A stretch of 64,000 nucleotides of DNA from Exobasidium rhododendri (Eukaryota; Basidiomycota; Exobasidiomycetes; Exobasidiales; Exobasidiaceae), in the NCBI GenBank assembly GCA_026210745.1, contig CP110632.1:1054001-1118000 (forward strand), in the 5' to 3' direction. The position numbers and the translations under genes are program-made. Below, piece after piece: positions 1 through 8,993 of this stretch (position 1 is its first letter; every line of letters starts with the position of its first letter). The notes under the pieces were generated by a model. That model was given only the letters and a program-made list of their open reading frames with translations, had not been told where the DNA came from and searched no databases.

Positions 1-208
1 ATCACCACCATCGTAGCTGTCCATGCCTCGTGAAGACAGAGTGAGAGTAGAGAGCATGGCAAAGGCATTTCATATTGCACAGACTACAAGGCAGCGTCTA
101 CAGTACATGAGAGGAGTACACAATGGAGATTGGTGAGGCCAAGACGATTTCTACATCCTTCCTTTTCTTCCCTTCTTTCCTTCTTTGTTTCATCACAATT
201 GATGTTGA

Positions 209-608
209 CTAAGCCCTCTTTTTGTTGGCTTGCACTGTGTTCTTATTTCCAGTCAACATGAGAGCCACCAAGATACCACCTACGATCAACACAATAGGAA
301 CGATATTCGCTGAAAGACACGCAATGCAGAAAGAAGCAGCAGCTCAAGATGTCAGCTATCTCGTTATCGTCATGATCGCGCCCCATTACCCGCAGATGAC
401 ACTCACCGGTTATGATCTTGAGTAGATCGCCTGTGACGCTCAGGATGGTAGAGATTAGACCTTCAAAGGTGTGTGCGACGGCAAGCAATACCTGTTGAAT
501 GGCGTGGAAGATGCCCGCGAAAACGGCAAAGATCGACTCGACGATTCCAGACAAGATATTGCCGATGCCCTGGAACAAGGACGAAATGGAGGATGCGATG
601 GATGGCAT
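209..608 (-). CDS. Small hydrophobic membrane protein, two exons, function unknown
   Basis: I do not recognise a named family. Exon 1 is 407-608 and exon 2 is 209-309, joined across a GTGAGT...TTTCAG intron (310-406) in phase 1, giving 100 aa that end at TAG (209-211). The protein is almost all amphipathic or hydrophobic helix (residues 1-65 rich in I, L, F, G, A, S). A clear membrane span follows (about residues 70-87) and then a short basic tail ending KKRA, which resembles a dilysine-type retention tail. I chose the Met at 608 because the in-frame region upstream (to 713) is Ser/Pro/Thr-rich and looks like leader sequence. Without splicing the frame runs into low-quality sequence, which supports the intron. 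It is probably an integral membrane or tail-inserted protein. The composition resembles the small helical, phage-tail-like hypothetical proteins found in many fungi, but no function can be assigned. Confidence 0.75.
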
Positions 609-749
609 GATGTTGTGATGATATGTAGTGTGGCGTGCGTGTGTAGGAGGTGGTGAAGAGGAGAGAAAAGGCTCGAACGGCCAAGAGGAGCTTAATTGTG
701 TAGGTAGGCTCATTGTGGACCCCGCTCTGATTGTGGCTGTTCAGTCTCC

Positions 750-768
750 TTTAGGGTTAGTGACGTCA
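750..768. promoter_or_regulatory. Telomere-box next to a perfect CRE palindrome
   Basis: A TTTAGGGTTAG run (750-760) directly abuts TGACGTCA (761-768), the palindromic site bound by ATF/CREB bZIP factors. It lies about 150 nt upstream of the start codon of the small membrane protein gene (608, minus strand) and about 100 nt past the transporter stop codon. TTAGGG motifs are known binding sites for Tbf1/Teb1-type Myb factors in fungi. That this pair is used here is inference. Confidence 0.4.
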
Positions 769-870
769 CCACCAGAACGCGTCGATCCTCTGTAATATTG
801 TTACACCTTCTCCGTCCTCACAATATAACATGGCAGGGGAAGCAGCAACGGTGGTGTTTGCATGGCAAAT

Positions 871-2944
871 TTAGTAGGAATACACGTAACCCGAGTAGGC
901 ATCTCCCTTGTGTGTCTTTGCTTCTGTCACAGTCGCATAGACACCCCCAGCAGCTTCTCCGTACCGTTGTCGAAGAGCTTGAAGTCCTCCAAACAATCCA
1001 CTCGTTTCTCCTTCTAGTTTCGTTCGCTGGTCGGCTGCCTGTTGACGGAGTTCTGGTGTAGCGTCTTGTTCCTCCGATAAGATCGTCTCATTGCAGAGTC
1101 CTCTGGTCTTGCGGGAATTAGATCGTCGAAGACCCATGTAGTAGGTGAAAGAGGCAAGGAATCCGATAGCCAGGTACATGATGATGATACCGTGACCCAA
1201 TGTGTAGTAGGGCTTGTCCTTTGCACTGCACGAGAAGAAAACAAAAATAAAGAGAGCAATGAGCAAGGAAGAGTATGTATGTAGGAGGATAATTCATGAG
1301 CTCACAGATAGACGTTGGTGGTAGCTGCACCGTTGATGTTGCCGAAACTAATGATTCCGGCCATGACAACACTCCTCTTGTAAGCGCCTTCAATGCTGGT
1401 GGATGTAAGTGCGATCGTGTTGGGGATACAGGGACTGCGATGAAGTGTCAGCTCAGCCTTGAGTGCCCATATGTAGGCCACGCAAATACTCACTAGATTC
1501 CAGCAGCGGCCAAGTAGATTCCAAAGTAGGAGAGGCCCGGCAATCGACTGCTGATGAGAATGATGTATCCCGCAATTCCGACACTAATCATGACCATGTT
1601 GATCAATGCTCGATTACCCTTTCTATCGGCATAGAAGCCAACACCGATGGTGACAAGGCAGGCAAAGACGTATATGGGGACGCTGAAGAAAAGGGTTTGT
1701 AACGCAATGAATTCTTTTCTACATCCGTATTTTTTCGTCTCCCGAGCATGCCAACAAGCTGAACACTTTAAGAAGCTGAGAACTCACCTGATGAGGTTGG
1801 CTTTGGTGGCAGTATAGCCGAGCGACTGAACGATTGTCGGCGTAAAAATAGAGAAGGCATAAAGAGGGCCGTCCACACCCATGTATTTGTAGGGATAGTA
1901 GGGTTAGGGTTAGTAGGGTTGATGAATAACAGTCAGAACGGACGATCAATACTCATATAGATAAGCATGCCAAGCCATGTCTTCCAATCAAGTATCGCTT
2001 TGACCACGTTTCTCCATTGGAACGATTCTCCACCTGCCGAGTACTTTTGGTCTGCTTGTAGTCGATTGACGATGCACTCTCTTTCAGGTTCAGTCAGGAA
2101 TTTGGCCGTGTCGGGGAAGTCTTCACAAAGCCAAATGGACAGAATGCCAACGACAAAGGTGGCTAGACCGATCAAGATGAAGATCCATCGCCAACCTTCG
2201 TATCCACCTACTCCATTCATGTTGTGTATTGCCGCAGAAAGGAGCCCACCAAAGGCCCCAGAGATCGTAGCAGCCGAAAAGAATATAGAGGCTCTGAGAC
2301 CGAACTCGCGGCGGGCGTACCATCCTGGTAGAGTACAATGATTAAGGATCAGTTGAACAAATCGAGATACGACAAATTGAATACTCACCGGAAAGCAAGT
2401 AATTGGCCCCAGGAAAGAGACCAGCTTCCGTCACACCCAAGAAGAATCGAGCGGTGAGCAGTCCTCCGTAGCTGGTGACTAGTCCTTGACTAAGCATGCA
2501 GATGCCCACCAAACACGTAATGATCGGGAACCACACGGATGGTCGGAGTCGCTTCAAAAGAATGTTGGACGGGATTTCAAACAGAGCGTAAGGAATGAAG
2601 AACAAAGCGCTGGCGAAGTTGAATTGTTGGCTGGACATGTGGAGATCCTCTGGAAGATTGTACAGCTTGGCATTACCAATCGCGCTCCTGTCCAAGAAGG
2701 AGAGAAGGTACAGAACCGAAAGCCAAGGCACGATGCGGAAGTCGACTTTTCTCATCAACTTCTTCTCATCGACTCCGTCAGGTACGACATAGTTCCTCGC
2801 CGCTTGAGCCGCGAGCTTTGGATTGACGTCGACTGGAGAGGCTAAGTTGCTTGCGCCCTCCTCCGATGCAGCTGACTTTGTGGTGACAATGGGGTTGTTC
2901 ACTTTAGAATCAAGATCCCCTTTCGCCGAGTTTGAGGACATCAT
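871..2944 (-). CDS. MFS transporter, Dal5/Tna1-type anion:cation symporter family
   Basis: Likely a proton-coupled uptake permease of the allantoate/nicotinate/pantothenate group in the plasma membrane; the substrate cannot be told. There are six exons: 2389-2944, 1957-2324, 1788-1882, 1494-1682, 1306-1434 and 871-1225 (563 aa). Family hallmarks are the first-helix motif LDRSAIGNA, the loop-2/3 motif RFFLGVTEAGLFPG, GWRWIF in helix 6, the second-half motif MGVDGPLYAF and KDKPYYTLGHG before the last helix. Introns 1, 3, 4 and 5 are GT-AG. Intron 2 (1883-1956) has no AG anywhere near the required junction and reads as AT-AC (see findings). Without its removal the protein stops after about 311 residues. 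The start at 2944 (Met-Met-Ser-Ser) gives the usual soluble N-terminus. An in-frame Met at 3034 would add 30 hydrophobic residues and is less likely. Confidence 0.88.
1883..1956 (-). other. Probable U2-type AT-AC intron in the MFS gene
   Basis: Read on the minus strand, the intron begins ATGAGT (1951-1956) and ends AAATAC (1883-1888). It carries a perfect TACTAAC branch-point box at 1909-1915, with the branch A 27 nt from the 3' end. No AG dinucleotide occurs between the donor and the required exon start. Removing exactly this segment joins codon TAT to ATG in phase 0 and restores the conserved LIYMGVDGPLYAF segment. The donor is the normal GTGAGT with the first G changed to A, paired with a terminal C instead of G, which is the known pattern of U2-type AT-AC introns. 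It does not resemble the U12 ATATCC donor. Confidence 0.65.
1890..1920. repeat. Interstitial telomere-like TTAGGG repeat
   Basis: Five TAGGG units lie within 31 nt, including an exact GGGTTAGGGTTAG at 1901-1913, with degenerate flanking units. The repeat sits wholly inside the AT-AC intron of the transporter gene. TTAGGG is the telomere repeat of most filamentous and basidiomycete fungi. Short interstitial copies can be scars of telomerase-mediated break repair or binding sites of telomere-repeat proteins; which applies here is unknown. Confidence 0.7.
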
Positions 2945-3774
2945 CGGCAAGAAATGATGAAGAAGGTTGGTATTCGCGCGGAGAGGACTAGATGGGGAGA
3001 GGAGAAGAAAGAGGAACTTGTAAGAAGCGAGCACGATTGTTCAAGACTTCGTAGCAAGAAGAAGCCCTTTCTCCCTCTTTTAGATAATAAAGTCAAATTG
3101 CAAGATTAAATTTAGACTAGCGTTGTAGCGCACTTTCCCCACATCAAGTGAGAGGCCGCACCTTTCTAAAAATCGAAGCTAAATAGAAAGAATCCCGACG
3201 ACGCGGCAAAACAATTATACATACAATCACAAAAGTGGTGCCTTGCCTGGAAGAGAAAACGGTGCATGATCTTGTAGAGAGCTCCTCCATTGATATCACT
3301 TGTGCCTGAGTGTGCTGCAATTGAATTTAAAATTGCTTGGCACCGATTGGCGAAGAATCCACCCCGGCCATTGTATGTATCTCTAAACAAGTCCGGATTT
3401 GATGTTCCTACACAATGAACTATCTGTGGCGGGGGTCATGGGAGATTACCGGATATTATTTTCATTTTTTTTATGTATGTACTCCCGCACGAAAAGATAA
3501 GAAGGTATACATAGGAGACTCTTCTTCTTTGCGATACAGAGGAGCCAATTCTAGCTACACTTGAAGATGTAGCTTGGAGCGGCCAAGCATGGGAAAGACA
3601 CGCATTCGAGAATTGCGTTGAGGGTGATGTTCGAGCGCGCATAAGATACGTTCTAACCAGGGCGACAGCCACGCGGCGAGACAAGTGAACGAAGGGTGGG
3701 AGAGTTAGGACACTGGAAGGCGCGTATATTGGCGCTCTCGTCATCTGCTTCCCCTCAAGTAGAATGCGGTCGCG
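2945..3774. other. Divergent intergenic region, transporter / polymerase eta
   Basis: About 830 bp separate the two divergent start codons. I see AT-rich stretches near 3080-3110, 3190-3240 and 3460-3480, but no convincing gene. The short frames here (for example 3166-3390 and 3436-3744, minus) have no recognisable domain. It probably contains both promoters. Confidence 0.5.
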
Positions 3775-5754
3775 ATGAATGGCGGCGAAGGACGCTTCGA
3801 GAGCGGCTTGGACGACTTTTCAGCAGAAGCGTCCGGCAGTCGTTTGTGGAAGAGCGACTCGTGGAGTAATCAACATCCGACACAGCCCCCGAGCGGAGAC
3901 TTGGGCGTCGTCACCTATCGCCATCTCCTGTCTGCTGGCTCACTGACCCCCGCCAATCCGCTTCGTGTGGTAGCTCATGTGGACGTAGACAGTGCCTATG
4001 CACAATTTGAAGCCAAAAGACTGGGTATTGACTCTTTCAAGATACCTGTAGCTGTTCAGCAATGGAGTGGGCTGATTGCTATTAGCTACAAGGCGAGAGA
4101 GTACGGTATCACACGACATGAAGATGTGATCGCTGCAAAGAAAATGTGTCCAGAATTGGTGGCGGTCCACGTTCAGACAATCGCTCCAGGGGCTACTCAT
4201 GCAGCCTACAATGAGGATCCCAGACCAGAGACACACAAGGTTTCCCTAGATCCCTACCGGAGGGAATCAAGAAAGATCATGGCGGTCTTCAAAGCTACAT
4301 GCCCTCTGGGAGAAGTGGAAAAGGCCAGCATTGATGAGAGTTACTTTGACTTGACTTTGGAGGTGCGGAAGCTGATCTTGACAAAGTATCCTCATCTCAA
4401 AGAGTGTCCCAAGACCGGTAGGGGAATGGACGAACCCTTGCCCGCTCCTCCGATCATAGACTGGGATAATTGCGGAATCTTGATGCCCGTTCGCAACATT
4501 GACCGCGAGACCGCAAAGGTGGAAAGGGAAGGTGCGGCTGGCGAGGAGGCGGCAGAGGACGCTGTTGACGATCACAGTGAGCCACCGTCACAAGAGCACC
4601 AGTACCTCAATCCGACTTGGACAGACGTGGCTCTGGCCCATGGAGCTCTTTTGATGACAAAGGTCAGAGCAGCAGTCCTATCCGAAGTAGGGCACACCAC
4701 ATCCGCTGGAATCGCAAGCAACAAGACGCTCGCAAAGCTGTGTTCTGGATTTCGAAAGCCAAACAATCAGACGACTTTGCTTCCCAGAGCCGTACCCGGA
4801 TTCCTGAAAGACCTGCCGGTCAGTAAGATTCGCTTTTTGGGTGGTAAATTGGGCAGAGAGATGGGAGAGATGTGGGACGCAAAGACGGTCGGCGATTTGT
4901 GGAGTGTTTCACTTGAGTCCATGCAGACGCACTTTGGAAGCGATTCTACGTGGGTTCATGCTGTCTTGCGGGGCGTCGATTACTCTCCTGTCAGTGCCAG
5001 GATTGCAAACAAGACTATGTTGGCCTCCAAGAACTTGCGACCTACGATTCGAAGACCACACGAAGCACTCACATGGATCGCCATGCTGTCCAATGAGCTC
5101 GTCGTTCGACTGCGTGAAATTTGGGCAGATGAGAGAGGAGCTGGTGACGTCGATGATGAGGAGAGTGCAAAGAAGCTTATTCCAACGCTGTGGCCAAAAG
5201 TGCTGGTTTTACGATTCATCAAGACGAGAGGCGGTGCACGATCCCGACAATGTCCATTTCCGTACGTGAATAACTTGCAAGGAAAGGACGTACAGAAGAT
5301 GGGGGAGAAGCTGTGGGCAGAAGCTTGTGAAGAGATGAAGCTGGGCCAAAGGAGTAGTAGTAGTGACAGTGGAACGGAGGTGGTCACCATAGCACTGGGC
5401 TTCAGCGGGCTAGAGAGAGGCGAGCAGGGCCAAAAGCTCATCGAGGGCTTCTTCGGAGAGAAGAGGAAGAGGGAAGACGATGCTCCCATCAGGGAAGGCG
5501 ACGTCTGGAAGTGCGAAGAGTGCAGTCAGGTCGTCAAGGTGGGGAGCATTGTGCCAGAGGAAGAAGCCTCCATCATACTAGCCATCCAAGTTCAAGATCA
5601 CAAAGACTGGCACCTGGCCGTCAAGCTGTCTACCGAAGACCAAGTCGCTGCTACTCCCTCTCCCATTACCTCGCCCACGAAGCCTCTCTCGAGACCGCCG
5701 AAGAAGGTCAAGAAGGGAGGATTAGAAAGCTTCTTCCAGAAAAGAAAGCAGTAG
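3775..5754 (+). CDS. RAD30: DNA polymerase eta (Y-family translesion polymerase)
   Basis: Inserts nucleotides opposite damaged bases, above all UV cyclobutane dimers, during replication bypass in the nucleus. It is a single exon of 659 aa. The N-terminal palm has the metal-binding HVDVDSAY motif (Asp70 and Asp72), followed by finger-domain ISYKAREYGI. The second catalytic motif, ASIDESYFDLT, supplies Asp187 and Glu188. Thumb and little-finger sequence follows, with an acidic insert around residues 245-275. The C-terminus has a UBZ-like zinc finger (Cys-X2-Cys at about 580-583, His-X3-His at about 609-613) for ubiquitinated PCNA. It ends in a basic tail with GLESFF, a PCNA-interacting-peptide box, at about 649-654. 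This domain order is that of Rad30/POLH. It lies convergent to the OM14-like gene, 259 bp away. Confidence 0.95.
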   Translation: MNGGEGRFESGLDDFSAEASGSRLWKSDSWSNQHPTQPPSGDLGVVTYRHLLSAGSLTPANPLRVVAHVDVDSAYAQFEAKRLGIDSFKIPVAVQQWSGLIAISYKAREYGITRHEDVIAAKKMCPELVAVHVQTIAPGATHAAYNEDPRPETHKVSLDPYRRESRKIMAVFKATCPLGEVEKASIDESYFDLTLEVRKLILTKYPHLKECPKTGRGMDEPLPAPPIIDWDNCGILMPVRNIDRETAKVEREGAAGEEAAEDAVDDHSEPPSQEHQYLNPTWTDVALAHGALLMTKVRAAVLSEVGHTTSAGIASNKTLAKLCSGFRKPNNQTTLLPRAVPGFLKDLPVSKIRFLGGKLGREMGEMWDAKTVGDLWSVSLESMQTHFGSDSTWVHAVLRGVDYSPVSARIANKTMLASKNLRPTIRRPHEALTWIAMLSNELVVRLREIWADERGAGDVDDEESAKKLIPTLWPKVLVLRFIKTRGGARSRQCPFPYVNNLQGKDVQKMGEKLWAEACEEMKLGQRSSSSDSGTEVVTIALGFSGLERGEQGQKLIEGFFGEKRKREDDAPIREGDVWKCEECSQVVKVGSIVPEEEASIILAIQVQDHKDWHLAVKLSTEDQVAATPSPITSPTKPLSRPPKKVKKGGLESFFQKRKQ

Positions 5755-6013
5755 CGGGCGGCCATTGTACTTGTCAACATTTGTATCACCAGTTGTGTTT
5801 AATTATATCACCATTTCTAGCTCGAAATTGCGTTTACATAGACTGCGTTGCTGAAGTGGATGCCGCTTCAATGCAGCATCACTATGCAGGTAGAGAATCG
5901 TAAAACCAGGGGCTTTGAGAAAGACTCGAATCGAAAGGCAACAGAAGCATTCTTCTTGGATCCATTAGAGCGGTGGTGATGTGAAGTTCCCGGGGGAGGA
6001 GACCAACGCAGTA

Positions 6014-6755
6014 TCACTTCTTTCCACTTTGCTCACGAGCCTTCTGAGCAGCAAGGTAGCTTTGCCCGCCCAAAAGACCGAGGACACCAACAGTGACTGC
6101 GCTTACGATTCGCTTGTCCCAGCTTCGAGCGTTGTCTTTGTTCTTGAAAGCAAAGATTCCCACTCCAGCGAGAAGGGCGACGTTGACTTTGGAGAAGGGG
6201 AGGGGAGGAAGAGTGCAAGGCAGTGTCAGCGTCATGTGTTCGCCGTCCCTTTGCCTGCTCTGTGAACTCACTCGCGCCGAGGGTTGGTGCCCAGATGTTG
6301 GGATCATTCGAAAAGCGGAACCAAGCGTCCTTTGCCTGCTTGCTACCATCGTCGTATGCCTTCTCGAGTCTAGTTACATTACGGGGAAGCAGTCGTTCGT
6401 AATGATGATCAGGAATATAAATTTTTCACAAGCTCATCACCATCTCTACTCACTTCTTCTCAGCCTTCTTTGCAGCCTTCTTTGCCTTGACCTCTGCTTC
6501 CTTTGCTTGCTTTTCAAAAGCAGCCATCTCTTTCTTGATAGCCTTTTCAGCTTCCTTGATCTTCTCGCCACTGTCCGTCTTTATGTTGTGGAGATCCTGT
6601 TGTGGAACGACGCTAACTTTGCTAGAATTCACATCGGGCAAGTCGGTGACTTTGCTAGCTTGATTGTTGCTCCCCTCCAATAGATTGAGGTCCGGCTTTG
6701 GCTGTTCCGATGGAGGCGGAGCATTGTGACTGGCGACATCTGCGTAGGAAGACAT
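6014..6755 (-). CDS. OM14-like mitochondrial outer-membrane protein
   Basis: Three exons (6454-6755, 6272-6369, 6014-6186) give 190 aa. The N-terminus MSSYADVASHNAPPPSEQPKP matches the SYADVA...P-rich opening typical of fungal OM14-type proteins. A lysine/glutamate/alanine coiled coil of about 40 residues follows (about 62-101). A conserved Trp-containing segment (DAWFRFSNDPNIWAP) and two short hydrophobic segments (about 136-148 and 163-180) complete the C-terminal domain. In yeast OM14 is an abundant outer-membrane protein that helps dock ribosomes and nascent-chain factors; that role is inferred by family only. Introns are GTGAGT...CTAG (6370-6453) and GTGAGT...AAAG (6187-6271). The family call rests on the N-terminal motif and overall layout. 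Confidence 0.75.
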
Positions 6756-7856
6756 GTTGTGTGCAGAGTGATAAGGACGTTGCTTAGTTTGAGAGTTCTT
6801 GACAGTACAAGGAGGAGAGAGCGTGTAGAGAGAGAACGGCGTCCAGGAGATGGAGGGACAGTACCGATCGAGATAGTGATCTTTAAAACTCTTGCACTGC
6901 CTTTAAGCTTTATTTACCGGCTACGTGAGCAAGACGGTGTCACGCGTCGTTGTACCGTATACAGGAGAAAGATTGACAAACACCTTTGCAATTGTGAAGA
7001 GAGAGGAATAAAGCCTTATTAGGATGTAGACGGGCGGCTTATAAAATGGAAAAGAAGCAGTGAAATTTGGCTTGCGGCGTGGTCCGCCAGTGAATGCCAA
7101 GCATGACTCTTACTCACAAGCAGTACAAAAAGACACAGTGACAAGAGTCAATCCATACGGGGACTGGGCTCTCTGCCTTTCCAGACGATGCTCTTACATG
7201 CGGCTTCCACCTCTCCGGAATGCGGCGTGGCCTTCACTCATCTTCGTCTATACAGGGAGGTGTGCGCATGAAAGTGATAAAGGTGGACGTTTCTCCTAGA
7301 CCTTCCCGAGACAGAGAGAACTCGATTGGAAGAGTGCGGACGACTGGCAGACCGACGTGTCTGTGAAATAAGAGCGGTCCACACTCAATCCACTTACTTC
7401 CTCTCGACCATGTAGACTATGCCGTGTAATGATTTGAGAGGCAATAGGCATTCAGCAAGGTCGTCTGCGTACTGCGAATGGCACTTACGGCGAATGTGAT
7501 CGATCATTCTTAACCCGCGTCTTTGCGAAATTCTATCTTGTGCGCTATTTAGTGCACGGACCTGCAAGAAGTTCAGCCCTGCACATTCAGTCTGTCCTTA
7601 CTAGCCATTATATAGTCTGGTCTATCATCCTTTCGAGGAACGCCTTTCTTTCCCTTCTTTGCCTGACATCAGTATAGCGTGCGGCCTTGTCTCTAGGGAG
7701 TTCATGTGATCTGCAATGTATAAAGAGGACGCAGAAAACAATTTGCTTGCCATCGTCTCCGGGTTTAGGAAAGGCGGTTGCTTCGATTTTAGATACTTGC
7801 AATAAAGCGCTAGTTCGGGCATCTTCTTCACCCCTCTCCACATCCATTCACGCGAC
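6756..7856. other. Intergenic region with GST promoter
   Basis: About 1.1 kb between divergent genes. A TATAAA at 7719-7724 lies about 135 nt upstream of the GST start codon. A short open frame at 7060-7299 (+) has no domain or intron support and I do not call it. No RNA gene or repeat was recognised. Confidence 0.45.
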
Positions 7857-8938
7857 ATGCCCTCCATAGCGAATACGCTCACACCAGAGCTCTGCGTAAG
7901 GGGGAGGCTCGTGCTGTATGTGGGCATGTTCTGTCCGTTTGCCACTCGTGTCACAATAGCAAGGTCACTCAAGGGCTTAGAAGATCTTATCCCCATCGTA
8001 CGAGTAAACAGTGTCATGGATCCCGTTCGAAAGAGCTGGACCTTTCAGAGGTACGCACTGCCTGAACAACAAGATATTGGGATTCCAGGAGATGTTCCCG
8101 AACCTCTCTTTGGTGCCGCAGATCTTCGACAGCTGTATGAAAAGTCGGAGGGGAAGGAGAACATGGAGGGGCCTTTTGTCGTGCCGACCTTGTGGGATGT
8201 GAAAGAGAAGAGGATTGTGAGCAACGAGTCCGCATCAATGCTGAGACAATTTAGCACATGCTTCAACCACCTCCTTGACGGGGAAAGTAAAGAGGGAAAG
8301 GTGGATCTGTATCCGGAGTCGTTGCGAGGTTCGATCGATGAATGGTATGAATTCTGTCAGAGAGATGTCTATACGGGGGTGTATAAAGCAGTAAGTGTCT
8401 CGACTCAGCATGAGAAGGTGATTTTGGCTTGCCTCGAGCGCTCACGTCTCTCCTCTTGTCCACAAATTTGTCAGGGCTTCGCAACAAAGCAGTCCGACTA
8501 CGAGAGTGCGATAGAGGCGCTCTACAAGGGTCTCGACAGGCTCGAGTCGCTCTGTGCTTCTACCAAAGGACCATACCTCCTCGGTGAACAATTGACGGAG
8601 CTGGACGTCACTGTAAGGAGCACAGCAACATTTGTCTCGTAGTAGGTCTCGGATCTCCGCTCACCCTTTTTTTACTCTCACAGACGTACACTTGCCTCAT
8701 TCGGTTCGACGTTGCCTATGCTACTATATTCAAATGTAACGTCAAGACAATTCGTCAGGACTACCCGAGCCTTCATCGATGGCTTCGGAATCTCTACTGG
8801 AATCATCCTGCCTTTCGAGATTCGACCGAGTTCGACAACATCAAGTCAAACTACTTTGCAGGCTCCTCCAAGGCTCTCCAAACCAATCCCACCAGAATCA
8901 TCCCCCTCGGTCCTCTGCCGCCGATTCTACCACTCTGA
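7857..8938 (+). CDS. ECM4: Glutathionyl-hydroquinone reductase / omega-class glutathione transferase
   Basis: Uses glutathione to reduce glutathionyl-hydroquinones, part of quinone and xenobiotic detoxification in the cytosol. Exons 7857-8390, 8475-8612 and 8684-8938 give 308 aa, all junctions in phase 0. The N-terminal thioredoxin fold carries FCPFATR with the catalytic Cys at residue 26. VPTLWD and IVSNESASMLR bind glutathione. The C-terminal helical domain has LTELDV, TYTCLIRFDVAY and the diagnostic LHRWLRNLYWNHPAF, ending with a PLGPLPP-like tail. These are the motifs of the YqjG/Ecm4 (GTO/xi) family, and the length is normal for it. The gene is convergent to SEC62, with 55 nt between stop codons. 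Confidence 0.92.
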
Positions 8939-8993
8939 TCAATGCGAAGGATGTACACGCAACTTTATACGAGATCTAGTGACATACATTCCT

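Noticed and set aside
1883-1956. Ordinary GT-AG intron or U12-type intron at this position
   Set aside because: There is no AG in the segment before the required exon. The next AG downstream would delete the conserved GVDGPLYAF block. The donor lacks the U12 ATATCC consensus.
2945-3034. 30-residue N-terminal extension of the MFS transporter
   Set aside because: Hydrophobic leader before a normal cytosolic N-terminus is not expected for this family.
7060-7299. 79-codon plus-strand frame
   Set aside because: Short, no domain, no intron or promoter support.
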